In this document: positions 14,700 to 22,209 of the stretch, one piece after another | Position numbering within the stretch: position 1 is the stretch's first letter | Layout: each line of letters opens with the position of its first letter | DNA from: Parcubacteria group bacterium GW2011_GWA2_47_21 | GTDB taxonomy: Bacteria > Patescibacteriota > Minisyncoccia > Phycocordibacterales > DSPV01 | DNA: 33,080 nucleotides | Direction of reading: 5' to 3' | Assembly: GCA_001000545.1 (NCBI GenBank) | Contig: LCOC01000011.1 | Span: 1-33,080 of the forward strand | Made by a program: the position numbers and the translations under genes | The notes under the pieces: model-generated | The model's input: the letters and a program-made list of their open reading frames with translations, nothing else | What the model was told of the DNA's origin: nothing | The model's database searches: none

Positions 14700-15123
14700 C
14701 ATTCTTGGTTTCGCCGATGCCTCTTATCTCGCGGCTAAATTCTATCAAGGCAAAGTCCCGCCTTGTTCCATTGTCTCTGGTTGCGAGGAAGTAACCACAA
14801 GCCAATACGCGACAATTTTAGGCGTGCCGGTGTCCCTTACGGGCGCTCTGTATTATTTGGCCTTTATAATTTTATTGGTCGTTTATCTGGACAGGGGGAA
14901 AGACGCATTTTTTAGGGCGGCGGCTTGGCTTTCGGTTTTTGGCTTTTTGTTTTCCCTCTGGCTTCTTTCCGCGCAACTATTTCTTATCGGCGCGATTTGC
15001 CTCTATTGTTTGTTCTCTTTCACGACTTCAACCGTGATATTTATCACAAGCACAGGCATTTTGGGATGGGGCAGACATGCTATAATAAATACCAATCAAC
15101 CAATAATTCCAATCTACAAATAG
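14620..15123 (+). CDS. VKOR-family disulfide oxidoreductase
   Basis: A 167-residue (or 160 from Met-8 at 14641) vitamin K epoxide reductase homologue, the membrane enzyme that passes electrons from DsbA-like proteins to quinones. It has four TM helices. The loop cysteines are in PPCSIVSGCEEVTTSQYATILGVPVSLTGALYY, with the conserved Ser/Thr after the second Cys, and the active-site CxxC is in GAICLYCLFSF. It overlaps the DsbA-like gene by about 60-80 bases in another frame, suggesting tight translational coupling. The assignment is firm; the exact start is not. Confidence 0.92.
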   Translation: MNFKKLLMTPLQRPVRKSALLLLLLISILGFADASYLAAKFYQGKVPPCSIVSGCEEVTTSQYATILGVPVSLTGALYYLAFIILLVVYLDRGKDAFFRAAAWLSVFGFLFSLWLLSAQLFLIGAICLYCLFSFTTSTVIFITSTGILGWGRHAIINTNQPIIPIYK

Positions 15124-15197
15124 CTACGAATATACAGCGTTTCTCATTAGTATTTATTCGCAGATTGGTATCATTCGTATATTGGCGTATTTATTTT

Positions 15198-15476
15198 ATG
15201 AACGACATCATCGGCACAATTAATAAACTTCGGCGGGAAATTGACGAGCAGAATCGCCAACTTCGGGAAAGGGGGCTCGCTTTCAGGCAGGCTAAGGATG
15301 AGTTGGAACGTTTTAAGCAGGAAGTGGAAATGAAAGATGTTGAACTTAGAAAAATGGAGATAGATATTAGAAAGCTTGAAGGGGAACAGCAGAGAAATAA
15401 AGTCGCGCTTAGGCGTTTTCAAGATGAGCTGGAAGCGGAGGAAAGGGACAAAGCGCCGAGGCGGGTTTCGTTATAA
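15198..15476 (+). CDS. Small coiled-coil protein
   Basis: A 92-residue protein starting at ATG 15198 (MNDIIGTINKL). A longer open frame upstream overlaps VKOR and does not look like protein. Almost the whole length is charged heptad-type helix (residues 8-85), with Arg, Glu and Lys dominating and leucines spaced for a coiled coil. No family is recognised. It lies between the disulfide pair and the bactofilin-like gene, all in one direction. Confidence 0.65.
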   Translation: MNDIIGTINKLRREIDEQNRQLRERGLAFRQAKDELERFKQEVEMKDVELRKMEIDIRKLEGEQQRNKVALRRFQDELEAEERDKAPRRVSL

Positions 15477-15516
15477 GTGAATCAGGAATAAAGAATTATG
15501 AATAAGAAATAAAAAT

Positions 15517-16665
15517 ATGAGAAAAATTTTCAAATTAGGCGTAGCCGTTTCCATTATTTTAACTCCGCTTATCGCCGGCGCGGCCTATTTTAGAGCGGGC
15601 GATTCTTACACGCTTCGCGCCGATGCGGTGGTTGACGACAATCTTTATGTGGCCGGTTCCAATTTGTTCATCAGCGGAAGGGTGGAGGGCGACATTGCCG
15701 GTTTAGGAAGCGCCATTGTCATCTCCGGCGCAGTGTCGGACGATGTGCTGCTGGCCGGCGGGAATATTGATTTTAGGGGCGAAACCGAAGGCGATTTGAG
15801 GGTGCTCGGCGGGACGGTTCTGGTTTCCGGAAAAATCGGCGGCGACTTGGTGGTAACCGGCGGCACGGTAACTATTTTACCGGAAGCGGTTATCGGCAAA
15901 GATGTGGCGGTGGTTGGCGGCGAAGTGTTTTTCGCGGGCGAAACGAAAGGCGATTTACTCATTTCCGGCGGCAACGCGGAAATCGGCGGGCGGGTAGGAG
16001 GCAAAGCCAAATTTATCGGGGAGGAAATTAGGATTGCTGACGGCGCGTCCATTGTCGGCAACTTCATTTACCGGACAAAGCATCCGGACGATGCTCTTAT
16101 TTCTTCGGCGGCGCAAATTGGCGGCGCGGTGCAATATGAAGATTTGGGCGCGCTTGGCAGGGAGCGGGCGAGAGAATTTTGGGCCGGCGCTTTCGGCATA
16201 GCGTTTTTGACGCGGCTTCTGGTTTTCCTTTTGTCGGCGTTCCTCATCGTTTGGCTTTTGCCGAAGGCCTCTTCGTCGTGGCTTGAAAGAGGGCGAGCGT
16301 TCGGCAAAAATCTTCTGACCGGATTTTTGGTTTTGGTGGCAACGCCGATTGCCGCAATCATTCTCTGCGTGACTGTTATCGGCTCGCTTGCCGGTCTAAT
16401 CCTTCTGGTCGCTTACGCGCTTTTTATTTTCGCCGCTCTGCCTTTGACCGGACTTTTGGCCGGCGATATCCTCGCCAACCTGTTTAAGAATAGCGACTTG
16501 AAATTCTCTTTACCAAACAAGGCGATTGTCGGAACAATCACTTTAAGTTTAGTCAGTTTGACGCCGGTTATCGGACCCGCGCTATTTTTCCTGATTTTTC
16601 TTGCTTCTTTAGGCGCGCTCTCGCAGGAGTTTTATACAAGAGTGTGGCTTCGGAGAAAATTGTAG
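15517..16665 (+). CDS. Exported bactofilin-like beta-solenoid protein with C-terminal TM domain
   Basis: A 382-residue protein. Residues 1-22 look like a signal peptide (VAVSIILTPLIAGAAYF). Residues 30-195 are a right-handed beta-solenoid built of about 6-residue turns such as GRVEGDIAGLGSAIVISG and GGTVLVSGKIGGDLVVTGG, as in bactofilins (polymer-forming, DUF583). Residues 225-380 hold four to five TM helices with Gly-rich hairpins. Classical bactofilins are cytosolic; here the solenoid would be outside, tethered by the membrane domain. Proteins of this layout are common in CPR and some Firmicutes. A hairpin followed by a T run at about 16679-16722 may end the transcript. Confidence 0.85.
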   Translation: MRKIFKLGVAVSIILTPLIAGAAYFRAGDSYTLRADAVVDDNLYVAGSNLFISGRVEGDIAGLGSAIVISGAVSDDVLLAGGNIDFRGETEGDLRVLGGTVLVSGKIGGDLVVTGGTVTILPEAVIGKDVAVVGGEVFFAGETKGDLLISGGNAEIGGRVGGKAKFIGEEIRIADGASIVGNFIYRTKHPDDALISSAAQIGGAVQYEDLGALGRERAREFWAGAFGIAFLTRLLVFLLSAFLIVWLLPKASSSWLERGRAFGKNLLTGFLVLVATPIAAIILCVTVIGSLAGLILLVAYALFIFAALPLTGLLAGDILANLFKNSDLKFSLPNKAIVGTITLSLVSLTPVIGPALFFLIFLASLGALSQEFYTRVWLRRKL

Positions 16666-16757
16666 GACTGCCGCGTTTGGCGAACTTCTTCGCTCGGAGT
16701 TTCGCAAAAGATTTTTTTCCTTGGGAAACATGAGGGTGAGTTTGGGTTTTTATGATT

Positions 16758-16804
16758 CTGTGAAAATCAGTTCTTCACAATTTATGAAGAACTGATTTTC
16801 ACAG
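16758..16804. repeat. 47-bp hairpin repeat, copy 2
   Basis: A perfect 20-bp stem and 7-base loop, nearly identical to 12028-12074. Flanking similarity continues for about 10 bases on each side (left TTTTATGATT against TTTTGTGAAT; right CACGCTAG against CACGCCAG). It sits between the bactofilin-like gene and the zinc-ribbon gene. Confidence 0.92.
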
Positions 16805-16863
16805 GTCACGCTAGTTATATTGTAAATTCCGGGCGGTCGGCTATTATAGTGCCGGAGGTATTT

Positions 16864-17136
16864 GTGAATGACCTTGAAATTGCCAGAGCTGTGGCTTGGA
16901 GCGATGTTTTGGGAAATCGTAAGCCGAAAAGATTCGGCAAGTCGGGTGATGTGTGTCTCATTTGCAAGGTTACCAAAATTAACCGGTACAACCCGCTCGG
17001 TATTTGCGCTTTTTGCCAAGAGGCGATTGGAAAAGAGTTCGTCAAAGAAACGGGCGTGGTCGCCGGTTTGCGAAAGGCATGGCGGACCAAATCATTTCCA
17101 ACTTTAAGAGCTTTCCGCCGAGCCGAAAGGCGATGA
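16864..17136 (+). CDS. Small zinc-ribbon protein
   Basis: A 90-residue protein starting at GTG 16864, chosen because GGAGG lies 7 bases upstream, one of the few good ribosome-binding sites in the window. It has a helical N-terminus (NDLEIARAVAWSDVLG), then a CLIC...CAFC zinc ribbon (two CxxC pairs 18 residues apart), and a basic C-terminus with many Arg. Family unknown; the basic tail suggests nucleic-acid or ribosome binding. It is followed at once by a strong terminator. Confidence 0.7.
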   Translation: MNDLEIARAVAWSDVLGNRKPKRFGKSGDVCLICKVTKINRYNPLGICAFCQEAIGKEFVKETGVVAGLRKAWRTKSFPTLRAFRRAERR

Positions 17137-17168
17137 AACCGTTCTGATTTAGGTCGGAGCGGTTTTTT
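17136..17168 (+). terminator. Rho-independent terminator
   Basis: A 12-bp stem AAACCGTTCTGA / TCGGAGCGGTTT (with G-T pairs), 6-base loop, then a run of T. It overlaps the last base of the zinc-ribbon gene's stop codon. Confidence 0.85.
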
Positions 17169-17206
17169 TATTTGCCTATGGAGGAGAGGGAACTGATGTG
17201 GAATTG

Positions 17207-17247
17207 ATAAAGGCGTCATTTGGCCAACGGCCAAATGACGCCTTTAT
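17207..17247. repeat. Perfect 19-bp stem hairpin
   Basis: Arm ATAAAGGCGTCATTTGGCC, loop AAC, then its exact complement. It is flanked by A/T but has no T run. It lies just before the promoter at 17254. Confidence 0.9.
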
Positions 17248-17253
17248 AACATG

Positions 17254-17281
17254 TTGACAAAGAAAAAGAGGCGCTTAATAT
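17254..17281 (+). promoter_or_regulatory. Sigma-70 type promoter in the gene-free stretch
   Basis: Perfect -35 TTGACA (17254-17259), 16-base spacer, -10 TAATAT (17276-17281). There is no reading frame directly downstream, so it probably drives the structured RNA that follows. Confidence 0.55.
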
Positions 17282-17287
17282 GAGACC

Positions 17288-17396
17288 TCGTCGGTTTTTT
17301 GGTCTTAAGATTCAAAAAATCCAGGGAGGGGCGCTAGCTAGCTAGCCCGAAAGGGCCAGTTTCCCATAGCCTAACGCCCCTCTCTGGATTTTTTTC
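17288..17396 (+). ncRNA. Candidate structured RNA ending in a long hairpin
   Basis: From the predicted start near 17288 the transcript would hold a 20-bp stem (17314-17333 with 17375-17394, one wobble) closed by a 41-base interior that contains a GCCC-GAAA-GGGC tetraloop hairpin and pairable GCTA/TAGC, then end in a T run. The flanking A6 and T7 make the hairpin a terminator in both directions. A TATAAT on the minus strand at 17405-17410 could transcribe it the other way, so the strand is not certain. It does not match tmRNA, RNase P RNA, SRP RNA or 6S RNA features that I know. Confidence 0.35.
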
Positions 17397-17953
17397 TTGC
17401 CATAATTATACACCCGGAAAGTGTCTGGTTCCGCAAATCGGATGGGCGCTCCGCAAGCCGCGCCTCCACGGACTGTTGCCAAACACCGTTTTGTATTTCT
17501 TTGACAATAAAATCTCGTTATATCGTAACTCATAAATTGGGGATTTTTTGTTGCGTTCCGGAGCAGATAGGCGATAAAATGCTCTTGCACAGTGAGTTTT
17601 CGTTTTGAGGGGAAACCAAAACGAAAAAGAAAATGGTATGCAACAGGTTTCCCGAATAAAAACTTTTGTTTTCAATTTGCGTCGCTAAACGGCTTTTGCC
17701 GTTTGGCGATTTTCGTTTGTAACAGAATTCGGGAAATCTCGCCAGGTCTTTGAGAAAAGAAATTTCGGCGAGAGAAGCTAACAAGGAAGGCTAAACCTTC
17801 CCCTAGGAAGGTTTAGCCTTCCTTGGATTATTTTTTCCCGCCGGAGTTTCTGCAAGGAAACGAAGGGGTCGAGTATCCATTTGCTTATTCCGTATTCCCT
17901 TAAGGGACGGAGGAAGGAATGGTTTTAAAAGAATAATTCATTAAGCAAAAACT
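17397..17953. other. Gene-free hairpin-rich leader region
   Basis: About 550 bases with no convincing gene on either strand; minus-strand frames here are short, overlap the hairpins and lack protein-like composition. It contains an 11-bp stem at 17597-17627 (TTTTCGTTTTG arm), an 11-bp stem at 17683-17709 (CGCTAAACGGC arm, TTTT loop), and a 19-bp stem at 17783-17824. It then leads into GGACGGAGGAAGGAATGG and the first surface-protein gene at 17954. A TTGACA at about 17499 has no good -10. Confidence 0.6.
17783..17824. repeat. Perfect 19-bp stem hairpin
   Basis: Arm AAGGAAGGCTAAACCTTCC, loop CCTA, exact complement, followed six bases later by a TTTTTT run. It could terminate transcription before the surface-protein gene or form a leader structure. 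Confidence 0.9.
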
Positions 17954-18607
17954 ATGAAAAAAGTTATTGCAGGAATTGCGGTAGTCGCGATGTTTGCGGT
18001 TGCTTCTCCAGCTTTGGCTTGGCACTGGTCATCGTCCGACATTGATGTGGATGTGGAGAATAAAAACACCGCAGTTGTCAATACGGTTACAACCGTGGCG
18101 AATACGGGAGGCAATACTGCTGACGGCGGGAACGCAACAACCAACAGCGGTGGCGGTAATGTCTCCGGCTTCGGAAATGACAACAACACCACTGGTGCGG
18201 GTAACGCTGATTCCGAAGGGGGAAAAGGAGGAACGGTGAATACCGGCGATGCTGGCGCGAAGTCAAGCGTGTCAAACGATGTCAACTCAACCTACATCAA
18301 GGTCAAGGTTCCGTGCGGTTGCAAGGGCGACATTGATGTTGATGTAGAGAATAAAAACACTCTTGTTGACAATCTTGTTGGCACAGGTGCCGACACTGGC
18401 TACAACTATACTGACGGCGGAAGCGCTGATACAAGCACGGGCGGCGGCAATGTTTCCGGTTTCGGAAATGATGGAAACAACACTGGCGCTGGCACATCTA
18501 ATTCCGACGGCGGAGACGGCGGTTCGGTTACGACCGGCAACTCTTGGGCAAAATCCAAGGTGACCAACACGGTCAACTCTACGGTTGTTCGCGTTCGCAA
18601 AATCTAG
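17954..18607 (+). CDS. Exported Gly/Asn-rich two-repeat surface protein
   Basis: A 217-residue protein. Residues 1-22 are a signal peptide (KKVIAGIAVVAMFAVASPALA). The mature part is two copies of an approximately 95-residue unit, each starting DIDVDVENKNT and containing GGGNVSGFGND, a Gly/Ser/Asp stretch, and an NT/TG-x-x-x-AKS-x-V-x-N-x-VNST end. PCGCKG links them and holds the only cysteines. Composition (Gly, Asn, Thr, Val) and short periodicity suggest a beta-solenoid or amyloid-like fibre subunit. The same TG-x-N motif continues in the next two genes. No named family is recognised. A purine-rich leader lies about 25-60 bases upstream. Confidence 0.8.
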   Translation: MKKVIAGIAVVAMFAVASPALAWHWSSSDIDVDVENKNTAVVNTVTTVANTGGNTADGGNATTNSGGGNVSGFGNDNNTTGAGNADSEGGKGGTVNTGDAGAKSSVSNDVNSTYIKVKVPCGCKGDIDVDVENKNTLVDNLVGTGADTGYNYTDGGSADTSTGGGNVSGFGNDGNNTGAGTSNSDGGDGGSVTTGNSWAKSKVTNTVNSTVVRVRKI

Positions 18608-18719
18608 TGCGGACATATGAAGTATGAAAGCTCATTGCTTTCTCCTTCGCGAACCGAGCTTCTGCTTGTGACGGGAGCTCGGGGGCGAGGGTTTTGGGGA
18701 ACTGGCCCGGCCCTCTTTC

Positions 18720-19463
18720 ATGGATTTTCAAAAAACAACGGTATCCATAACTCTGGTTTTTATAGCTCTTTTCACAGCCGGTTTGGTTTCGGCGAAAGAG
18801 TTTTATTTCAATGTGCCTAAGCCGAATTTGCGCAATTTGCCGGAGATTTCCGTTTCTAAAGTAAATGACGACGCGGGAGGAACTTCCATTACCAATGACA
18901 TTTCCGTTTCCGCTTCAACCGGCGGGAATAATGTTTCGGGAGGCAGTGGTCAATCCGGCGGAACGATTCAAACCGGCTCGGCCAAAGCGGAAGTCAAAAT
19001 TCAAACCACGGTCAATGGGGAAGTGATAGAGGATTTTGACGAAGAGTATGAGGGCGAAGCCGAGATTGAAAAGGAGTTTGAAAATGCCAGCGGGACGGTT
19101 AAAACGCGGGTGGAGGTGAAGGTGCGGAGCGGGACGAGCACGGCAGGCAACCTACAACCGACGACCCTGCCTCTGCCCTACCTGCCGGCAGGCAGGTGGC
19201 AGGCAGGCAACAACCAACAACAAGAGTTGCTAGAAGAAAAAGAGAAGAGTAGTTGGTTTTTGAAAATTTGGCCTTTCGGTGAAGAAGTTGACGAGGCAAA
19301 ACCTCGTCATCCTGACAAGGTTTTGCCTCGCTCTGACTTTAGTAGCAGTTCGCCGACCACATCGCCTGAAGCATTTGTTTCAAAAGATTTACCGACCAAT
19401 CACATTATTCGACAGGCGATTCAGAATTTCTTTAAAAATTTGTTTTCAATTTTCAGGATTTGA
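18720..19463 (+). CDS. Exported protein with one TG-x-N repeat and charged C-terminal half
   Basis: A 247-residue protein. The N-terminal signal peptide or anchor (TTVSITLVFIALFTAGLVSAKE) is followed by one copy of the local motif (SITNDISVSASTGGNNVSGGSGQSGGTIQTGSAKAEVKI cut across residues 55-95). Next is an acidic stretch and then an insertion of Pro/Gln/Ala-rich sequence encoded by a GC-palindromic repeat (19166-19210). The C-terminal half is charged and ends in a short hydrophobic helix (IQNFFKNLFSIFRI). It may be a smaller partner or anchor of the neighbouring surface proteins. The reading frame overlaps no other gene. Family unknown. Confidence 0.72.
   Translation: MDFQKTTVSITLVFIALFTAGLVSAKEFYFNVPKPNLRNLPEISVSKVNDDAGGTSITNDISVSASTGGNNVSGGSGQSGGTIQTGSAKAEVKIQTTVNGEVIEDFDEEYEGEAEIEKEFENASGTVKTRVEVKVRSGTSTAGNLQPTTLPLPYLPAGRWQAGNNQQQELLEEKEKSSWFLKIWPFGEEVDEAKPRHPDKVLPRSDFSSSSPTTSPEAFVSKDLPTNHIIRQAIQNFFKNLFSIFRI
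19166..19210. repeat. GC-rich palindromic repeat inside a coding region
   Basis: CCTGCCGGCAGG at 19181-19192 within a run of CCTGCC and GGCAGG words, the same class as 1652-1706. It is translated as LPLPYLPAGRWQAGNNQ and keeps the frame open. Confidence 0.75.
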
Positions 19464-19517
19464 TTTATGGAGCATCAGATTCTCCAGAAGGATTTGAGAC
19501 TCCAAAGATTTAAGACA

Positions 19518-21350
19518 ATGAAGAATTTCAAGAAAAAACTGGCGGGGATACTTATGTTTTCAATGCTTTTGGCGACAACGCCGGCCGGTTTTGTCTTTGC
19601 CGATTTGTCTTCCGATACCGTTTCTTCCACCACACCCACCGCCACCGTTACAACCGGCGACACGGCGTCGGTGACCGATGTGGAGAATGCGGTTAATACC
19701 AGCAATATAACTGACAACCCACAACCCACAACCGACAACCAAGAACAAACTTCAACCGGAGAAGTTGCGGAGTCACTACCAATTAGCACTGAATCATTAG
19801 CTTCCACTACACCCCAAAACACGAGTGCCGATATTGTTAATGAAGCTACGGTTTCAAACGATGTCGCTGGTCTTGCTTCAACGGGGGAGAACAGTTCTGT
19901 TTCAAATGACGGCAATGCTTCTATTGAGACTGGCACGGCAGTGTCGGTGGTAAATGTCGCCAATGTCGTGAACACCACGATTTTTGATTCGCAAGGTTTC
20001 ATTCTGCTTTTGAACAGTTTATTCGGCGAGGTCGGCACGATTGATACGCGCCTTTTTATGTCCGGCAATTCCGATTCCACGATTCCTTGCGGAGGGAATT
20101 GCTCTTTCTTCCCGTCTCAAACTTCGCTTAACGCGAGTTCCACCGCTTCCATTACCAACAATATTATTGCCAGAGCCAATACCGGCGGCAATGAAGCGGA
20201 GGGCGACAACGCTTTTGTAGGCACCGGCGACGCTTTTGCCGGCGTCAATTTAGTGAACATTGCCAACACCAATATCACCAACTCCAGTTATATGTTGGTG
20301 GCTTTCAATAATTTCGGCGATTGGGGCGGGGACTTGGTTTTGCCCGGCAAGGATTTTTGGAGCAAGTTTTTTAATCCGCGAGCGCCTTCTTTGAATCAAA
20401 ATGGGGACGGCCAAGGAGCTTCGGTCTCCGTTAACAATGAAAATAGCGCCAACGTGGAGAATGGGGTGGATACGGTTGCCGACACCGGCGGCAATGAAGC
20501 GGAGGGCGACAGCGCTTCCGTGGACACCGGCAATGCCGTTTCTTCCACTAATGTGGTAAATCAGGTTAATAAAAATCTTTTCGGTTCCGATTCTTTCCTC
20601 GTGGTCTTTAGAGTGTTCGGCAATTGGACGGGCAATGTTTTCAGCGCGCCGCCCGGGATGTCTTGGACGGAGAGCGAGGGGGGTCTTCAAATCATGTATG
20701 ACGAAGAGGCGGCGGCCACTGGTTATGAAAGTGAAGACGACAGTGGCGAAGGTGGTTCTAGCGGGGGTGAAGGTGGCGGGCCGAGTTCTGTTTCTGTGCG
20801 CAATAACAATCGGGCGGACATAAAAAACAATGTGCAAGTTTTTGCTTTAACCGGCGCCAATAAAGCCCAAGGCGATTCGGGAGCGGAGGTAGAGACGGGC
20901 AACGCTTACGCCGGCGCCAACATCGTGAACCTCGCCAACACCAACATTTTCGGCCGAAACTGGATTCTCGCCATCTTCAACATCTTTGGCGACTGGTCTG
21001 GCGATGTCGCGTTCGGCCGCCCCGACCTTTGGGTGGGGACGGAGATTGAGCGCCGGCCGGAGGGTTTTACCTCCGGCTCTCCGGTGGAATTTAAATTTAC
21101 TGTGGCCAATCTAGGCGATGCTGACGCCACCAACGTTTATTTAAATCTCGGATTGAACAATGATAAATTGGCCTATTTTCATGGCGCCAATTACAGACAC
21201 AATAGAAACAACAGAGAAATCGCCCGATACTATTTAGGTAACATCCCGGCTGGCGAGTTTAGGGAATTTAATCAGATGGCGCTTGTTCGGGATGTGCCTT
21301 ACGGCGGGGCGTTTTCGGGAGGCCGTTCAAGGCGTCCAAATAAATTATGA
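19518..21350 (+). CDS. Large exported repeat protein, 5' part of a frameshifted gene
   Basis: Start taken at ATG 19518 because MKNFKKKLAGILMFSMLLATTPAGFVFA is a clear signal peptide; a longer frame upstream adds 17 unlikely residues. The mature protein has four units of about 75-110 residues with the consensus TGgNeAegD-x-A-x-VxTGnAxAxxNVVNxaNtNi, then a hydrophobic fNxFGdWxGd strand pair. A DUF11/CARDB-like Ig domain begins at about residue 505 (SPVEFKFTVANLGDADATNVYLNL). The frame then breaks at a TTTT run (21312-21315): the +1 frame continues the same domain for 257 codons. The intact protein would be about 854 residues. It is probably a cell-surface adhesin or S-layer-like fibre. Confidence 0.8.
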   Translation: MKNFKKKLAGILMFSMLLATTPAGFVFADLSSDTVSSTTPTATVTTGDTASVTDVENAVNTSNITDNPQPTTDNQEQTSTGEVAESLPISTESLASTTPQNTSADIVNEATVSNDVAGLASTGENSSVSNDGNASIETGTAVSVVNVANVVNTTIFDSQGFILLLNSLFGEVGTIDTRLFMSGNSDSTIPCGGNCSFFPSQTSLNASSTASITNNIIARANTGGNEAEGDNAFVGTGDAFAGVNLVNIANTNITNSSYMLVAFNNFGDWGGDLVLPGKDFWSKFFNPRAPSLNQNGDGQGASVSVNNENSANVENGVDTVADTGGNEAEGDSASVDTGNAVSSTNVVNQVNKNLFGSDSFLVVFRVFGNWTGNVFSAPPGMSWTESEGGLQIMYDEEAAATGYESEDDSGEGGSSGGEGGGPSSVSVRNNNRADIKNNVQVFALTGANKAQGDSGAEVETGNAYAGANIVNLANTNIFGRNWILAIFNIFGDWSGDVAFGRPDLWVGTEIERRPEGFTSGSPVEFKFTVANLGDADATNVYLNLGLNNDKLAYFHGANYRHNRNNREIARYYLGNIPAGEFREFNQMALVRDVPYGGAFSGGRSRRPNKL

Positions 21351-22083
21351 GTTCGACCCCAAGCTTTCTGTTAGTAAACTTAACAACGCTCCGTTTGGCG
21401 TTTATGCTTCTTCAACCGTTGGTTATACGATTGTTGTTGAAAACAAAGGCGGGCCGGCTTACTATGCGATTTTAAAGGATGTTTTGAAGAATGAAGCGGG
21501 CGAGGCGGTGGGTGAGCAGACCTGGGATCTTGGGACTGTTCTGCCAAATGAAGAGATTACCGTAAATTACGGAACTTTTTTTAATCCCAATGCTCCGCCG
21601 GGTAAATACACCAATTTCGCGGAGGTCAAAGCTGTTGGCCGAAGTTCGGTTCTAGAGCCCTTCTACGGAAACCACGTCAGTTCCGGAGTCGCCACCAGTT
21701 CTATTGTAATGCTCGCGCCCGACGAAGTGCCGGAAATTCCCGCCGATGTGATTTTACCTGAACCGGAAGAAGCGCCGGCTACCACGACGATTGACCGAGT
21801 AATCAAGCCCGCGCCCCAAACGCCGCTTAGCGGCGGAATGAGCAAGAAACCGTCGCCGTTTCCGGCGCTTCTGCCGCAGGCCCTGCCGCCTTCGCCGCCG
21901 GTCCACGGCAGTCCGTTAAGCGGCCTTGAAGCGGCGGTAATTGTGGGAGCAAAGCCGCTTAAGCTACCCAAAGATTTGAGTTTGGCGGCGCTTCTTATCG
22001 CCCTTGCCGGCGTCTCTCTTAATAGATTCAATCCCGAGCAATACCGACAATGGCGGAACGCTTTGACGACTTTTTTCTGGTAG
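21313..22083 (+). CDS. 3' part of the frameshifted surface protein (Ig-like domains, Pro-rich stalk, TM end)
   Basis: This frame continues the preceding protein after the TTTT run. FREAVQGVQINYEFD completes the first Ig-like domain. A second DUF11-like domain follows (SVSKLNNAPFGVYASSTVGYTIVVENKGGPAYYAILKDVL...), then a Pro/Ala-rich stalk (about 21730-21960) and a C-terminal hydrophobic helix (DLSLAALLIALAGVSLN) with a short basic tail, a plausible membrane anchor. It has no plausible start of its own. Either the assembly has one extra T, the gene is a recent pseudogene, or a +1 frameshift operates. The stop is at 22083. Confidence 0.75.
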   Translation, partial: FREAVQGVQINYEFDPKLSVSKLNNAPFGVYASSTVGYTIVVENKGGPAYYAILKDVLKNEAGEAVGEQTWDLGTVLPNEEITVNYGTFFNPNAPPGKYTNFAEVKAVGRSSVLEPFYGNHVSSGVATSSIVMLAPDEVPEIPADVILPEPEEAPATTTIDRVIKPAPQTPLSGGMSKKPSPFPALLPQALPPSPPVHGSPLSGLEAAVIVGAKPLKLPKDLSLAALLIALAGVSLNRFNPEQYRQWRNALTTFFW

Positions 22084-22209
22084 GAGTCAATCGTAAAGCG
22101 TAAAGTGAAAAGCGCAAAATTAAAATTCAAGAAGAGAAAAAAAGGACTCTTTTTGTTCCGTCTTTTTGCTTTGAGTTTTTAGTTTCTTGTTATAGGATGG
22201 TTTCTACTT

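Noticed and set aside
17314-17394. Resemblance of GCCTAACGCC and GGAGGGGCG to a twister ribozyme
   Set aside because: The required order of stems P1, P2 and P4 and the pseudoknots could not be laid out; a covariance search would be needed.
17406-17784. Two minus-strand frames (89 and 84 codons) in the gene-free stretch
   Set aside because: They overlap each other and the hairpins, have no hydrophobic core pattern or known motif, and no start signal.
17954-18607. Curli (CsgA) homologue
   Set aside because: The G-G-N-x-A pattern is similar, but the regular Ser/Gln ladder positions of curlin repeats are missing, and no CsgG-type gene is near.
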